Positions 16,565 through 25,897 are shown, numbered from the stretch's first letter. The stretch is 64,000 bases of DNA from Vermiculatibacterium agrestimuris (GCF_943193085.1 NZ_CALPCU010000005.1:33515-97514); one strand, 5' to 3'. Notes: a model not told the origin generated them from the letters alone. Translations and numbers: made by a program.

Positions 16565-18142
16565 TCAAACGCCGGGGGGCAGCAGAGGCTCATCCTCCGG
16601 CGGCGGTTCCGGTGTGGGGGCGGGCGGCGGCGAGGGCTCCTCCGGTGTGGGGGTATCCGCCGGCGCCGGCGTCCCGCTCGGTCTGGGCGTGCCGCTCTCC
16701 CCGGGGTTGGCGCTCCCGCTGGGATGGGGGCTGGCGGAGGGCTGTCCACTCTCGGCGGGGCGGGAGCCGGGCCTGGGTGTGGCCGTCACTCCCGGCGGCA
16801 GCAGGGGGGCGTCCCCGCCTCCCTCCGGGGTTTCATCGGGCTCCGGGGTCTCGTCCGGCTCCTCCGTCTCGTCAGGATCCGGGCTCTCCGAGGGCTCCAC
16901 ACTGGCACGAGGCACGTCATCCATGGAGGCCAGCTTCAGCTCGCCCAGGCGGATATCCTCCTCATAGGGATTGAAGCCGTCGTTCACCGCCTTGACGATC
17001 TGGCTGCCCGCCGGCAGGATGTGGGCGTTGCCCGCGCTGACCCAGGGCAGGGTGGTGAAGGTCACCCCGTCCATATCCAGTCCCCCCACGGCGGACTGGA
17101 CGAAGTAAGCGATGTGTCCCGCCTCCAGATTGGTCTCCACATTGCGCTGGAAGATATCGATATAGCTGCCCAGATTTTTCAGCAGCACGCCGGGATCCAG
17201 GCACTTTTTGATGACCTCCTTCATGAAGGCCTGCTGGGTCTTGATGCGTCCGATGTCTCCCTCGGCGTAGCCATAGGTTTTGGAGATATGGCCGCTGTCG
17301 TCACTGTTGTGCCGCCAGCGGACAACCCCCATGGCCCCCTCTCCATCCAGCAGCTGATACCCCTTCTTCAGATTGATCTTGAAGTGCTGGCTGAGGTCGT
17401 TATAGTACATATCGAAGGGCACCTCAAAGTATACCCCGCCGATGGCGTCCACCAGCTCTCCAAACGCCTCCCACTGCACCACGATGTGGTAGTCCGGGTA
17501 AATGCCGGTGAGATCCTTCACCGCCGTTTTCAAACCTTCGATCCCCTTGCCGTCCTTGTCGCCCCCCGCGGCGTTATAGACCGCGTTGAGAAGGCGCAGG
17601 CCCCGGTACTGCACATAGGTGTCCCGGGGAAGGCTCATGACGCTCAGGGACTGGTTGGGCACGTCATAGGCCACCAGCATCATGGTGTCGGTGAGCTTTC
17701 CGCCGGTGTCCTGGCTCTGTCCCACCAGGAGGAAGGTATAAAACTCCTTCTTCCGGTCAGCAGGCAGGCCGGGGATCTCCACCTCCACCAGCTCGCCGGT
17801 CTCCTCGTCGATATAGCTGGTCTGAATGGGGGGACGGGTCACCACCTCGGAGCCGTGGCCGGGCCTGTCCACATCAGGGGGCGCGGCAAAAAAGCTCCAA
17901 AAGACGTAGATGGCCACGATAATGGCAGACAGGATCGTAAGGCCCAGATAGACCCGGCGCAGGATCAGTTCCTTGCCCGTGTAGCGGGGCTTGGGTCTGC
18001 TGCCGGGCTTCTTCGGCTGGGCCGGCTTCTGCTGGGACTTTTTGACCTCCCCCTGGGGTTTGTGCTGGGGTTTCTTTTCCCCGCCCTGGGCTTTTCCGGC
18101 CCCGGAGGTCACGCCGTCTTTCTTTTCTTTTTCCTGGCTCAT
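16565..18142 (-). CDS. LytR-CpsA-Psr (LCP) family wall polymer transferase
   Basis: A 525-residue membrane-anchored protein that transfers lipid-linked glycopolymers to peptidoglycan. Order: Lys/Gln/Pro-rich cytoplasmic N-terminus (1-60), one membrane helix (about 64-88), extracellular LCP domain (about 120-390) with DTMMLVAYD, MSLPRDTYVQYRG and the conserved Arg in GDIGRIKTQQAF, then a long acidic, Pro/Glu/Ser/Thr-rich tail (about 410-525). The tail is unusual and may span the wall. It lies between nadD-yqeK and rsfS, 9 and 18 nt away. Confidence 0.9.
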   Translation of the reverse strand: MSQEKEKKDGVTSGAGKAQGGEKKPQHKPQGEVKKSQQKPAQPKKPGSRPKPRYTGKELILRRVYLGLTILSAIIVAIYVFWSFFAAPPDVDRPGHGSEVVTRPPIQTSYIDEETGELVEVEIPGLPADRKKEFYTFLLVGQSQDTGGKLTDTMMLVAYDVPNQSLSVMSLPRDTYVQYRGLRLLNAVYNAAGGDKDGKGIEGLKTAVKDLTGIYPDYHIVVQWEAFGELVDAIGGVYFEVPFDMYYNDLSQHFKINLKKGYQLLDGEGAMGVVRWRHNSDDSGHISKTYGYAEGDIGRIKTQQAFMKEVIKKCLDPGVLLKNLGSYIDIFQRNVETNLEAGHIAYFVQSAVGGLDMDGVTFTTLPWVSAGNAHILPAGSQIVKAVNDGFNPYEEDIRLGELKLASMDDVPRASVEPSESPDPDETEEPDETPEPDETPEGGGDAPLLPPGVTATPRPGSRPAESGQPSASPHPSGSANPGESGTPRPSGTPAPADTPTPEEPSPPPAPTPEPPPEDEPLLPPGV

Positions 18143-18151
18143 AGGCGGTAT

Positions 18152-19351
18152 TTATCCTTTCCGGCGCTCTAATATGTAATCCAAAGCTCCTTGGGTATTC
18201 TTGTGGATGGGTACGCCCCGTTCCTTCAAATCGTCCACGCTCATGGCGAGGCCCATCTCCAGCGCGGCGTCCAGGTCGGTATAACACAGCCGCCGCAGCT
18301 CCTCCACGCCGGGGAAGTCGCGGTTGGGCTCCATGTAGTCGGCCAAGTAGATGATCTTTTCCAAAAGGGTCATGTCCGCCCGGCCGGTGGTGTGCCAATA
18401 GATCGCCCAGTAGACCTCCTCCGGCTGGCCGTAGATCCTCCTGGCAATGGCCGCCCCGCTCTTGGAGTGGAGCAGCTTCTCACTCTGGCGCTCCAGCTCG
18501 TCCAGCTCTATGCCCGCGTTTGCGCAGATGGCAAGGTGCTCTTCCAGTGGCAGGTACTTGGTACAGTCGTGGAGGATGCCCGCCCGGCGGGCCAGCTCCG
18601 GATCGGCGCCCCAGTGCTCCGCCAGCTTCACCGCCTCCTGCTCCACTCCTAAGATGTGCCGGTGGCGTTTGGCGTATACCATAGAGAGGGAGCAAGCACG
18701 CAGCTGGTCGTCTGTAAGCCGCGTCAGATCGGCGTGGGTGCCGTAAAGGCCATTGCGCAGGATATAACCGTAAACTGCCGGGGACAGGTATTGGCTGCCC
18801 TCTCCCTTCTCCAGCAGGGCCCGAAGACGGGTGGAAGAAATATCCACGATCTCCTCCAAGTTCAGCAGCCTTACCGTTGCGCCATAATTCTGTGCCAACC
18901 GCCCCGCCTGCTCCGCCATGGCCTGACGGTCATCCGTCTCACTGCGGACAAAGGCGGCCAGATTGGCCAGCTTACATATTTTCTCCGGCTCCCTCCACTC
19001 GGAAAAGGACAAAAGCATATCCGAGCCCATTAAAAGCCAAAGCTCATCATGGCTGTATTTTTCCCGGAGCAGCGCAAGGGTCTCGACTGTATAGCTTTCC
19101 CCACTGCGCCGCAGCTCCACCGCGTCCGTAGAGATCGCGCCATATTGATCGATGGTATCCACCGCTATCATCACCATGTCCAGCCGTTGCTCATCCCTTG
19201 GAGTGTTTTCCGGCAAAGGTTTATGCGGCGGTGTTCCCACCGGAATGAATATAAGATGATCCAGTCCCAGCTTTTCCATCGCCAGCTTTGCTGCGACCAG
19301 ATGTCCCCGGTGAGGCGGATTAAAGGTACCGCCGTAAATGCCGATCTTCAC
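18152..19351 (-). CDS. nadD: NadD-YqeK fusion: NaMN adenylyltransferase and HD-domain Ap4A hydrolase
   Basis: A 399-residue two-domain protein. Residues 1-200 are NadD, making deamido-NAD+ from NaMN and ATP: GGTFNPPHRGH (7-17), PHKP, and ISSTRLR (171-177). Residues about 210-399 are a YqeK-type HD phosphohydrolase with ILHDCTKY (HD at 261-262) and downstream His/Asp ligands; YqeK proteins split diadenosine tetraphosphate symmetrically. The two are adjacent separate genes in many Firmicutes and joined here in one frame. The start is a GTG at 19351 with GGGGGG 7 nt upstream. Confidence 0.92.
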   Translation of the reverse strand: MKIGIYGGTFNPPHRGHLVAAKLAMEKLGLDHLIFIPVGTPPHKPLPENTPRDEQRLDMVMIAVDTIDQYGAISTDAVELRRSGESYTVETLALLREKYSHDELWLLMGSDMLLSFSEWREPEKICKLANLAAFVRSETDDRQAMAEQAGRLAQNYGATVRLLNLEEIVDISSTRLRALLEKGEGSQYLSPAVYGYILRNGLYGTHADLTRLTDDQLRACSLSMVYAKRHRHILGVEQEAVKLAEHWGADPELARRAGILHDCTKYLPLEEHLAICANAGIELDELERQSEKLLHSKSGAAIARRIYGQPEEVYWAIYWHTTGRADMTLLEKIIYLADYMEPNRDFPGVEELRRLCYTDLDAALEMGLAMSVDDLKERGVPIHKNTQGALDYILERRKG

Positions 19352-19364
19352 GCCAAGTCCCCCC

Positions 19365-19673
19365 TCACTTCACAAGGACGATGCGATCCTTTTTATCCTT
19401 TTTATGGCTTTGACGATATAAAACGAATTTTGTTCCGATCACCTGTACCACTTCCGACCGGGTGGCCCCGCTCAATTCGTCAGCGGCCTGCCGGGGAGAG
19501 AGCTCCGCCGTCTCCAGCACCCGGCACTTGATAAGCTCCCGGGCCTCCAGGGCCTCGTCGGCCTGGCGGATCAGGTCGCCGCCGATGTTCCCCTTGCCGA
19601 TGTGGACGATGGGCTCCAGGGGGTTTGCCATGGCCCGCAGCTGGGCCCTCTGCTTGCTCGTTAGATCAGCCAT
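19365..19673 (-). CDS. yhbY: YhbY-type CRM RNA-binding protein
   Basis: A 102-residue CRM-domain protein associated with 50S assembly. Typical pattern: LTSKQRAQLRAMANPLEPIVHIGKGNIGGDLIRQADEALEARELIKCRVLE, with the GKGNI loop expected to contact RNA, followed by the ELSPRQAADEL helix and VQVIGTKFVLYRQS strand. It starts with GGAGG upstream and ends 13 nt before nadD-yqeK, an arrangement common in Firmicutes. Confidence 0.92.
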   Translation of the reverse strand: MADLTSKQRAQLRAMANPLEPIVHIGKGNIGGDLIRQADEALEARELIKCRVLETAELSPRQAADELSGATRSEVVQVIGTKFVLYRQSHKKDKKDRIVLVK

Positions 19674-19689
19674 TTTCTCCTCCCAAGCG

Positions 19690-20289
19690 TCATTGCGCGC
19701 TTTCCGACAGGTATTTTTCCAGCTCTGTCTTGAACTGCTCCAGCGCCCTGCCCCGGTGGGAGATGGCGTTTTTCTCCTCCCCGGTCATCTGGGCGAAGGT
19801 CTTCCGCTTCTCCGGCACCAGGAACACCGGGTCGTAGCCGAAGCCGTCCTCCCCCCTGGGGCCGTATGTGATAAGTCCCGGGCACTCCCCCCGGGCGGTG
19901 AGGGTATCCCCATTGGGAAAGGCGCAGCAGATGCAGGAGACGAATTTGGCGCTGCGGTCGATCTGACCGGAAAGACCGCTGAGCACCAGCTCATAGCGGT
20001 CTTTGTCCGTGAGGCCCTCGCCGCCATAGCGGGCGGAATAGACTCCCGGCCCGCCGCCCAGAGCGGTGACGCACAGCCCGGAGTCGTCGGCAATGGCGGG
20101 CAGGCCGCTGGCCTTCATCACTGCCTGGGCCTTCAGCGCGGCGTTTTCCTCAAAGGTCTCACCGGTCTCCTCCACTTCCACATCCACGCCCACGTCGGAT
20201 TCCAGTACCACCTCTACCCCCAGTTGGGACAGGATGGCGGACATCTCCGCCAGTTTGTGGTTATTTTTGCTCGCCAGTACGATTTTCAT
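19690..20289 (-). CDS. rdgB: RdgB/HAM1 non-canonical purine NTP pyrophosphatase
   Basis: A 199-residue enzyme removing ITP, dITP and XTP from the nucleotide pool. Motifs: LASKNNHKLAEM (4-15), ETFEENAALKAQAV, ADDSGLCVTALGGGPGVYSARYGG and the C-terminal SHRGRALEQF. The ATG at 20289 is 4 nt after the rph stop, so the pair is coupled; an rph-rdgB pairing is well known. Confidence 0.95.
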   Translation of the reverse strand: MKIVLASKNNHKLAEMSAILSQLGVEVVLESDVGVDVEVEETGETFEENAALKAQAVMKASGLPAIADDSGLCVTALGGGPGVYSARYGGEGLTDKDRYELVLSGLSGQIDRSAKFVSCICCAFPNGDTLTARGECPGLITYGPRGEDGFGYDPVFLVPEKRKTFAQMTGEEKNAISHRGRALEQFKTELEKYLSESAQ

Positions 20290-20293
20290 GTGT

Positions 20294-21010
20294 TCAGCCC
20301 CCAAGTACGCTTTTCTGGATGCCTTGAAGCTCCTTGATACCCTTGGCGCAGAGATCCACCAGGGCGCGCTGCTCCTCCAGGGTGAAGGCCCGTCCCTCAC
20401 CGGTGCCCTGGATCTCCACCAGCTTTCCGCTGCCGGTCATCACACAGTTGAGATCCACCTGGGCGGAGGAGTCTTCCTCGTAGCACAGATCCAGCAGCAG
20501 CTCGTCGTTTACGATGCCCGCCGACACGGCGGAAACGCAGTCCACCAGCGGCATCTCTTCCAGCATCCCCTCCTCCACCAATTTGTGAAGGGCCAGGGAC
20601 AGGGCCACGAAGCCCCCGGTGACGCTGGCGGTGCGGGTGCCTCCGTCTCCCTGGAGCACGTCGCAGTCCACAGTGATGGTGCGCTCCCCCAGCTTGGCCA
20701 TGTCCACACAGGCCCGGAGGGAGCGGCCCACCAGCCGCTGGATCTCCGCGGAGCGGGGAGACAGCTTCAGCTTGGCGATGTCCCGGCGCGAACGCTCCCG
20801 GTTGGCCCGGGGGAGCATGGAATACTCCGCGGTGACCCAGCCCTCCCCCTCGGGGACATGGGGCGGGGTGCGCTCCTCCACACTGGCACAGCAGAGCACC
20901 TGGGTGTTGCCGCACTTGATCAGGCAGGAGCCCTCGGCAAATTTGTTGAAGTGGGGGATGATCTCAACAGGCCGCAGTTGGTCGTTTTTTCTTCCGTCGA
21001 TCCGGGACAT
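20294..21010 (-). CDS. rph: Ribonuclease PH
   Basis: A 238-residue phosphorolytic 3'-5' exoribonuclease that trims tRNA 3' ends. Seen: RIDGRKNDQLRPVEI, GWVTAEYSMLPRANRER, SAEIQRLVGRSLRACVD, DCDVLQGDGGTRTASVTGG, and EIQGTGEGRAFT. Length is as usual. AAGGAGG lies before the ATG at 21010. It sits between ftsY (13 nt) and rdgB (4 nt). Confidence 0.96.
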   Translation of the reverse strand: MSRIDGRKNDQLRPVEIIPHFNKFAEGSCLIKCGNTQVLCCASVEERTPPHVPEGEGWVTAEYSMLPRANRERSRRDIAKLKLSPRSAEIQRLVGRSLRACVDMAKLGERTITVDCDVLQGDGGTRTASVTGGFVALSLALHKLVEEGMLEEMPLVDCVSAVSAGIVNDELLLDLCYEEDSSAQVDLNCVMTGSGKLVEIQGTGEGRAFTLEEQRALVDLCAKGIKELQGIQKSVLGG

Positions 21011-21023
21011 GGCAAATTCCTCC

Positions 21024-21923
21024 TTACAGCAGTGCGTCTACAAAGGCGGCGGGCTCAAAGGGGGTCAGATCGTCTACCCCTTCGCCCACGCCCACAAACT
21101 TTACCGGCACCCCCAGCTGCCTGGCGATGGCAACGACGATACCTCCCTTGGCGGTACCGTCCAGTTTTGTCAGGATGACTCCGGTGAGGCCGGCGGACTC
21201 CATAAACTGCTTGGCCTGAATAAGGCCGTTCTGGCCGGTGGTGGCGTCCAGCACCAGCAGGGTCTCCCGGCTGGCGTCGGGGGCCTCCCGGTCGATGACC
21301 CGGCTTATTTTGCTCAGCTCGTTCATCAGATTCTGCTTGTTGTGGAGCCGGCCGGCGGTGTCCACCAGCACCACATCGACCCGGCGGGCCTTTGCGGCGG
21401 AGAGAGCGTCGAAGACCACGGCGGCGGGGTCGGCCCCCTCGTGCTGCTTGACGATCTCCACCCCGGCCCGTTCGCTCCAGATGGTGAGCTGGTCGGCGGC
21501 GGCGGCCCGGAAGGTATCTCCGGCGCACAGCAGCACCCGCTTACCCTCGCTTTTGAGTCTGCTGGCCAGCTTGCCGATGGTGGTGGTCTTCCCCACTCCG
21601 TTGACCCCGATGAAAAGAACCACGGCGGGGGCCTTGGACAGCTCCAGCTCCGGCTGACCCACCGAGAGCATCTCCACCAAAATGGTCTTTAAGACCTCCC
21701 GGGCTTCTCCGGCGGTCTTCACATGCGCCTCCCTGCACCGCCCCCGCAGGCTCTCGCTGACCTCCAGGGCGGTATCCACGCCCATGTCGGAGAGGATGAG
21801 GGTCTCCTCCAGCTGGTCGTAAAACTCGTCGTTCAGCTCTCCGGCGAAAAGCTCCGAAAAGGAGTGGCCGATATTCTCTTTGGTGCGGCTCAGCCCCTGG
21901 CGTATCTTCTCAATAAATCCCAT
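21024..21923 (-). CDS. ftsY: Signal recognition particle receptor FtsY
   Basis: A 299-residue SRP GTPase that docks SRP-ribosome complexes at the membrane. It has a short N-terminal region and an NG domain: VLFIGVNGVGKTTTIGKLA (G1), DTFRAAAADQL, VDVVLVDTAGRLHNK (G3), and VILTKLDGTAKGG (G4). The start ATG at 21923 has GGAGG 6 nt upstream and lies one base beyond the stop of the zinc-ribbon gene. There is no long acidic A domain, as is typical of Firmicutes FtsY. Confidence 0.96.
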   Translation of the reverse strand: MGFIEKIRQGLSRTKENIGHSFSELFAGELNDEFYDQLEETLILSDMGVDTALEVSESLRGRCREAHVKTAGEAREVLKTILVEMLSVGQPELELSKAPAVVLFIGVNGVGKTTTIGKLASRLKSEGKRVLLCAGDTFRAAAADQLTIWSERAGVEIVKQHEGADPAAVVFDALSAAKARRVDVVLVDTAGRLHNKQNLMNELSKISRVIDREAPDASRETLLVLDATTGQNGLIQAKQFMESAGLTGVILTKLDGTAKGGIVVAIARQLGVPVKFVGVGEGVDDLTPFEPAAFVDALL

Positions 21924-21924
21924 G

Positions 21925-22182
21925 TCAGTCCTCCGGCCCAATGGTATGTCCGCAGTTGGGGCAGTTGCTCAGCGGCTCATAGAGCGCGCCCAGGTTCTTC
22001 CCGCAGTGGGGGCAGTTCCAAAACTTGGTACGCAGGACGATCAGCGCCAGCAGGCCCAGCGCCGAGAGTACCATACACACCTTCTCCCGCTCCGTGCGGA
22101 TGCGTCCCTCCACAAAGGGCACCAGCATCAGCAGGATGCTGAAAATCTGTAATTGCAGGCTTTTTTTCAAATTCATTTTCAT
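21925..22182 (-). CDS. Small membrane zinc-ribbon protein between smc and ftsY
   Basis: An 85-residue protein that I cannot assign to a named family. It has two hydrophobic segments (about residues 9-24 and 36-51) followed by CPHCGKNLGALYEPLSNCPNCG, a two-CPxC zinc ribbon expected in the cytoplasm. Its ATG overlaps the smc stop (ATGA, 4 nt) and its stop is one base from the ftsY start, so it is translated in a tightly coupled trio. Position suggests a link to SRP/membrane insertion or chromosome organisation, but this is only context. Confidence 0.72.
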   Translation of the reverse strand: MKMNLKKSLQLQIFSILLMLVPFVEGRIRTEREKVCMVLSALGLLALIVLRTKFWNCPHCGKNLGALYEPLSNCPNCGHTIGPED

Positions 22183-25100
22183 TTGATGTTCAGTTCCTTC
22201 TCCACATCGTTGAGGTTGATGGTCAGCACCCGTGTGACCCCCTGCTCCTGCATGGTCACGCCGTAGAGGGCGTCGGCCTCCTCCATGGTGCCCCGGCGGT
22301 GGGTGATGACGATGAACTGGGTCTTCTCGCTCATCTGGCGCATATACCGGGCAAAGCGCACCACATTGGGGTCGTCCAGGGCGGCCTCGATCTCATCCAT
22401 GACCACGAAGGGAGTGGGACGCACCTTCAAAATGGCAAAGTAAAGGGCGATGGCCACAAAGGCCTTTTCGCCGCCGGAGAGGAGGGTGATGATCTTCAGG
22501 CTCTTCCCCGGGGGCTGTACCTTGATCTCAATGCCGCAGTTGAGGATATCCTCCGGATTCTCCAGCTCCAAAGTGGCCTTGCCGCCGCCAAAAAGCTCCA
22601 GGAAGGTCTCCTGGAAGGCCTCGCTGATCTTGGCAAACTGCTCGGAGAAGATCTTCTCCATCTCGGCCGTCACATCGGCGATGACCTTCTCCAGCTCCCC
22701 CTTGGCCTTGCGCACATCGTCCCGCTGGTCGATGAAGTAGGTGTACCGCTCGTTGACCCTGGCGAACTCCTCAATGGCGTCCAGATTGATGTTCCCCAGG
22801 CCGGAGATGGAGCGCTTCAGCTCCCCCACCCGGCGCTGGGCCTTGGGCACGCTCTCCAGCTCCACCCGCTGGGCCTTGGCGGCCTCATGGCTGAGCTCAT
22901 AGGTCTCCCAGAGCCTGTCCAGGATCTGCTTTTCCTCCAGTTCAGCGGTGGTCTTTCTCTGCTCCAGAACAGAGACCTCCCGCTCCATGGCCAGCAGCTC
23001 GTTGTTCTTGTCCCGGCTGGCCTTGTCCGCGCGGGTACGCTCCCCCTCCAGGTCGAGCCGGGCCTGGTTGAGCCGGGCCAGCTCCTTCTGCCGCTCGGTG
23101 TTCTCCATGCGGATGGTCTGGAGAAGGTTTTCCTTTTCCTGGATCTGCCGCTCCAGCTCCAGGTTCTGCTCTCCCAGCTCCCGGATGCGCCGGGCCCGGT
23201 CTTCCCGGTCGCCGGCCATGTCGGAGCGCAAGTCCTCCAGCTCCCGAAGGGACTGGCGGGAGGCCAGCTCCTCCGCCTCAAAGGCGGCCTTCCTTGCCCC
23301 CAGGGTGGCGATCTCGCCGGCGATGGCGTCCATTTTCTCCCGCAGGTCGTTCTGCCCCTTGGCCTTGCCCTCGGCCTCAGAGCGCAGGGCGGCGGCGGAG
23401 CCCTCCAGCTCCTCGATGCGCTTCCGGGCGCTCTGGGTGTCCTCCTCGGTGCGCTGGGCGCGCTGGGAGAGCTGTTCCAGCTCCCGCTTCCACTCGTCCC
23501 GCTGGCGCACCTGGTCGCCCTCAGCCTGCTCTAAGTGGGTCACCCGCTCAGCCAGCTTCAGAATGTCGTCCTCGTGCTGGCGCTGCTGGGCCTGGGCGGC
23601 GTCCATCTCATACTGGGCGCCGGTGACCTCCCGCTTGGCCTCGTCCAGCTCCTTACCCAGGGCGGCAAGCTTCTCATTCAGGCCCGCCTCCTGTTCCCGA
23701 AGCCGCTCCAGCTCTCCCTGGCGGGACAAAATGCCCGCCGTCTTGGAGGCGGAGCCGCCGGTCATGGCGCCGCCGGGATTGAGCACCTGGCCGTCCAGGG
23801 TGACGATCTTCAGCCGGTGCTTATATTTCCGGGCCATGGCGATGGCCGTATCCAGATCCTCGGCGATGACCGTCCGGCCCAGCAGGGAGGCAAAGACCTT
23901 CCGGTACTTCTTCTCGCACTCGATGAGCGCGTCGCCCATGCCCACAAAGCCCTTCTCATCCTCCACCCCGGTCTCCTTGAACTCCTGGGGCTGGATGGCG
24001 TTGAGGGGCAGGAAGGTGCACCGCCCCCCGTCCCTTCTCTTCAGATATTGAATGGCGGCCTTGCCGTCCTCCTCCCGCTCCACCACGATGTTCTGCATGG
24101 CGGAGCCCAGGGCGGTCTCAATGGCCACGGTGTACTCCCCGCCGACTCGGAGAAGGCCCGCCACCGGGCCTAAAACGCCCTTGAGCTGGCCCCGCTCGGA
24201 CTCTCCCATCACCTGCTTGACCGCCTTGGAATAGCCCTCGTAGAGCTTTTCCATCTCGGTGAGCATGTGGATGCGGCTCTGGAGGGCGCCCTGCTCCATC
24301 TGGAGTTTCACGTGCTTATCCTCTGTCTCCTTCAGCTTATTGTAGCGGCTGGACAGGCGCAGGGCATAACCGCTGATGATATTCTTGATAGAGTCCCTGT
24401 CCTCCTTGGCCTGCTCCAGATCCTTCTGGGCAGCCTCCCGCTCAGCCCGGGCGGCCCCCAGCCGCTCCTCCCCGGCGGAGAGCTCCTGGCGCAGGGCGGC
24501 GTCCCGATCCATGATCTCCTGGGCGGCGGCGGCCAAGGCGGAGAGAAGGGCCTTGGCCTCCACGGCGGAGGCGGTCTCCATGGCCTCCTTCTCCCGCAGG
24601 GCCTCCATCTCCCCGGCCAGGGTGCCGGCGCTTCTGCCCAGTTCGTCGGCCTGGGTCTGCTGGGCGGTCATCTGCTCGTCCAGGGCGGCCATCTCCCGGC
24701 TTATCTCATCCAGCCGGCTCTGCCGCGCCTCGATCTGCCCCTCAATGGAGCCGGCCCGGCCCTCCTGGGCCTCCAGCTCCTGCTGGAGCTGCTGGACGTT
24801 GGCCGCGTTGTTCTCCATGTTGGTCTTCAAAACGGCGATGGCGTTTTCACACTCGTTGGCGTCGGTCTGGCGGCCCATCATCTCAAAGCGGATGCCCTCG
24901 GCGTCCATCTCCTTCTGGCGCATTTGGGCGCCGATGGCCTCGGCCTGGGCGTAGAGCCGCTCCACCTCCGCCTGGGCCTGCGTCTTCTGGCGCAGGGCGT
25001 TTTCGTAGTCCGACTGCACCTTGATGGCCCCGGTGCGGATGCGCTCCAGCTGCTCCAGCCACAGGGAGATCTCCAGCCCCCGCAGCTCATCCCGGAGGAT

Positions 25101-25751
25101 GAGGAACTTCTTGGCCTTCTCCGCAGAGAGGCGCAGGGGCTCCACCTGGAGCTCCAGCTCGTCGATCTTATCGTTGACCCGCACCAGGTTCTCCTCGGTG
25201 CGCTCCAGCTTCCGCTGGGCCTCCTCCTTCCGGTGGCGGAACCGGGAGATGCCCGCCGCCTCCTCGAAGATCTCCCGGCGGTCTTCGCTGCGGATGGACA
25301 ATATCTCGTCGATCTTGCCCTGGCCGATAATGGAGTAGCCCTCCCGGCCCAGACCGGTGTCCATAAACAGCTCATTGACGTCCTTCAGACGCACCGAGCG
25401 GCGGTTGATGTAGTACTCGCTCTCCCCGGAGCGGTAATACCGCCGGGTGACCATGACCTCGCTCTCCTCCATGTTGGGGAAGAGATGCTCGGTATTGTCC
25501 AGCACAAGGGAGACCTCGGCGAATCCCAGCTGCTTGCGCTTGGCTGTTCCACCAAAGATCACGTCCTCCATCTTGCCCCCCCGGAGGGCCCGGGTGGACT
25601 GCTCCCCCATGACCCAGCGGATGGCGTCGGAAATATTTGATTTTCCCGACCCGTTGGGGCCCACGATGGCCGTGATGTCCTCTCCAAAGGAGAGGACGGT
25701 CTTGTCGGGGAAGGACTTGAAGCCTTGGATCTCCAGCGCTTTTAAGTACAC
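22179..25751 (-). CDS. smc: Chromosome segregation protein SMC
   Basis: A 1190-residue condensin ATPase. The N-terminal head has KALEIQGFKSF and Walker A GPNGSGKSN (31-39). Long coiled coils flank a hinge (about 500-660, with VLGPVAGLL and GGAMTGGSA). The C-terminal head has LLSGGEKAFVAIAL (signature) and FVVMDEIEAALDD (Walker B). The start is a GTG at 25751 with AGGTG 7 nt upstream, matching the family length of about 1186. It heads a nine-gene operon and is normally next to rnc; here two opposite-strand genes intervene. Confidence 0.97.
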   Translation of the reverse strand: MYLKALEIQGFKSFPDKTVLSFGEDITAIVGPNGSGKSNISDAIRWVMGEQSTRALRGGKMEDVIFGGTAKRKQLGFAEVSLVLDNTEHLFPNMEESEVMVTRRYYRSGESEYYINRRSVRLKDVNELFMDTGLGREGYSIIGQGKIDEILSIRSEDRREIFEEAAGISRFRHRKEEAQRKLERTEENLVRVNDKIDELELQVEPLRLSAEKAKKFLILRDELRGLEISLWLEQLERIRTGAIKVQSDYENALRQKTQAQAEVERLYAQAEAIGAQMRQKEMDAEGIRFEMMGRQTDANECENAIAVLKTNMENNAANVQQLQQELEAQEGRAGSIEGQIEARQSRLDEISREMAALDEQMTAQQTQADELGRSAGTLAGEMEALREKEAMETASAVEAKALLSALAAAAQEIMDRDAALRQELSAGEERLGAARAEREAAQKDLEQAKEDRDSIKNIISGYALRLSSRYNKLKETEDKHVKLQMEQGALQSRIHMLTEMEKLYEGYSKAVKQVMGESERGQLKGVLGPVAGLLRVGGEYTVAIETALGSAMQNIVVEREEDGKAAIQYLKRRDGGRCTFLPLNAIQPQEFKETGVEDEKGFVGMGDALIECEKKYRKVFASLLGRTVIAEDLDTAIAMARKYKHRLKIVTLDGQVLNPGGAMTGGSASKTAGILSRQGELERLREQEAGLNEKLAALGKELDEAKREVTGAQYEMDAAQAQQRQHEDDILKLAERVTHLEQAEGDQVRQRDEWKRELEQLSQRAQRTEEDTQSARKRIEELEGSAAALRSEAEGKAKGQNDLREKMDAIAGEIATLGARKAAFEAEELASRQSLRELEDLRSDMAGDREDRARRIRELGEQNLELERQIQEKENLLQTIRMENTERQKELARLNQARLDLEGERTRADKASRDKNNELLAMEREVSVLEQRKTTAELEEKQILDRLWETYELSHEAAKAQRVELESVPKAQRRVGELKRSISGLGNINLDAIEEFARVNERYTYFIDQRDDVRKAKGELEKVIADVTAEMEKIFSEQFAKISEAFQETFLELFGGGKATLELENPEDILNCGIEIKVQPPGKSLKIITLLSGGEKAFVAIALYFAILKVRPTPFVVMDEIEAALDDPNVVRFARYMRQMSEKTQFIVITHRRGTMEEADALYGVTMQEQGVTRVLTINLNDVEKELNIK

Positions 25752-25802
25752 GCTCGTCACCTCATCATTCCAATGGACATAGGAATACATTTTAAGTAGT
25801 TT

Positions 25803-25831
25803 ATTATACCAATTTTGGACAAGGATTGCAA
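25803..25831 (-). promoter_or_regulatory. smc operon promoter
   Basis: Minus strand -35 TTGCAA (25826-25831), 17-bp spacer, -10 TATAAT (25803-25808), about 45 nt before the smc GTG. Confidence 0.75.
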
Positions 25832-25868
25832 ATGCTTTTCTGCCTCTTTCTCTTCGGAAAACCTCCAC

Positions 25869-25897
25869 TTGCCCTTTGTCCTGTCAAGTGGTATCAT
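25869..25897 (+). promoter_or_regulatory. Possible promoter of the two membrane genes
   Basis: -35 TTGCCC (25869-25874), 17-bp spacer, -10 TATCAT (25892-25897). Both hexamers are imperfect. Confidence 0.4.
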
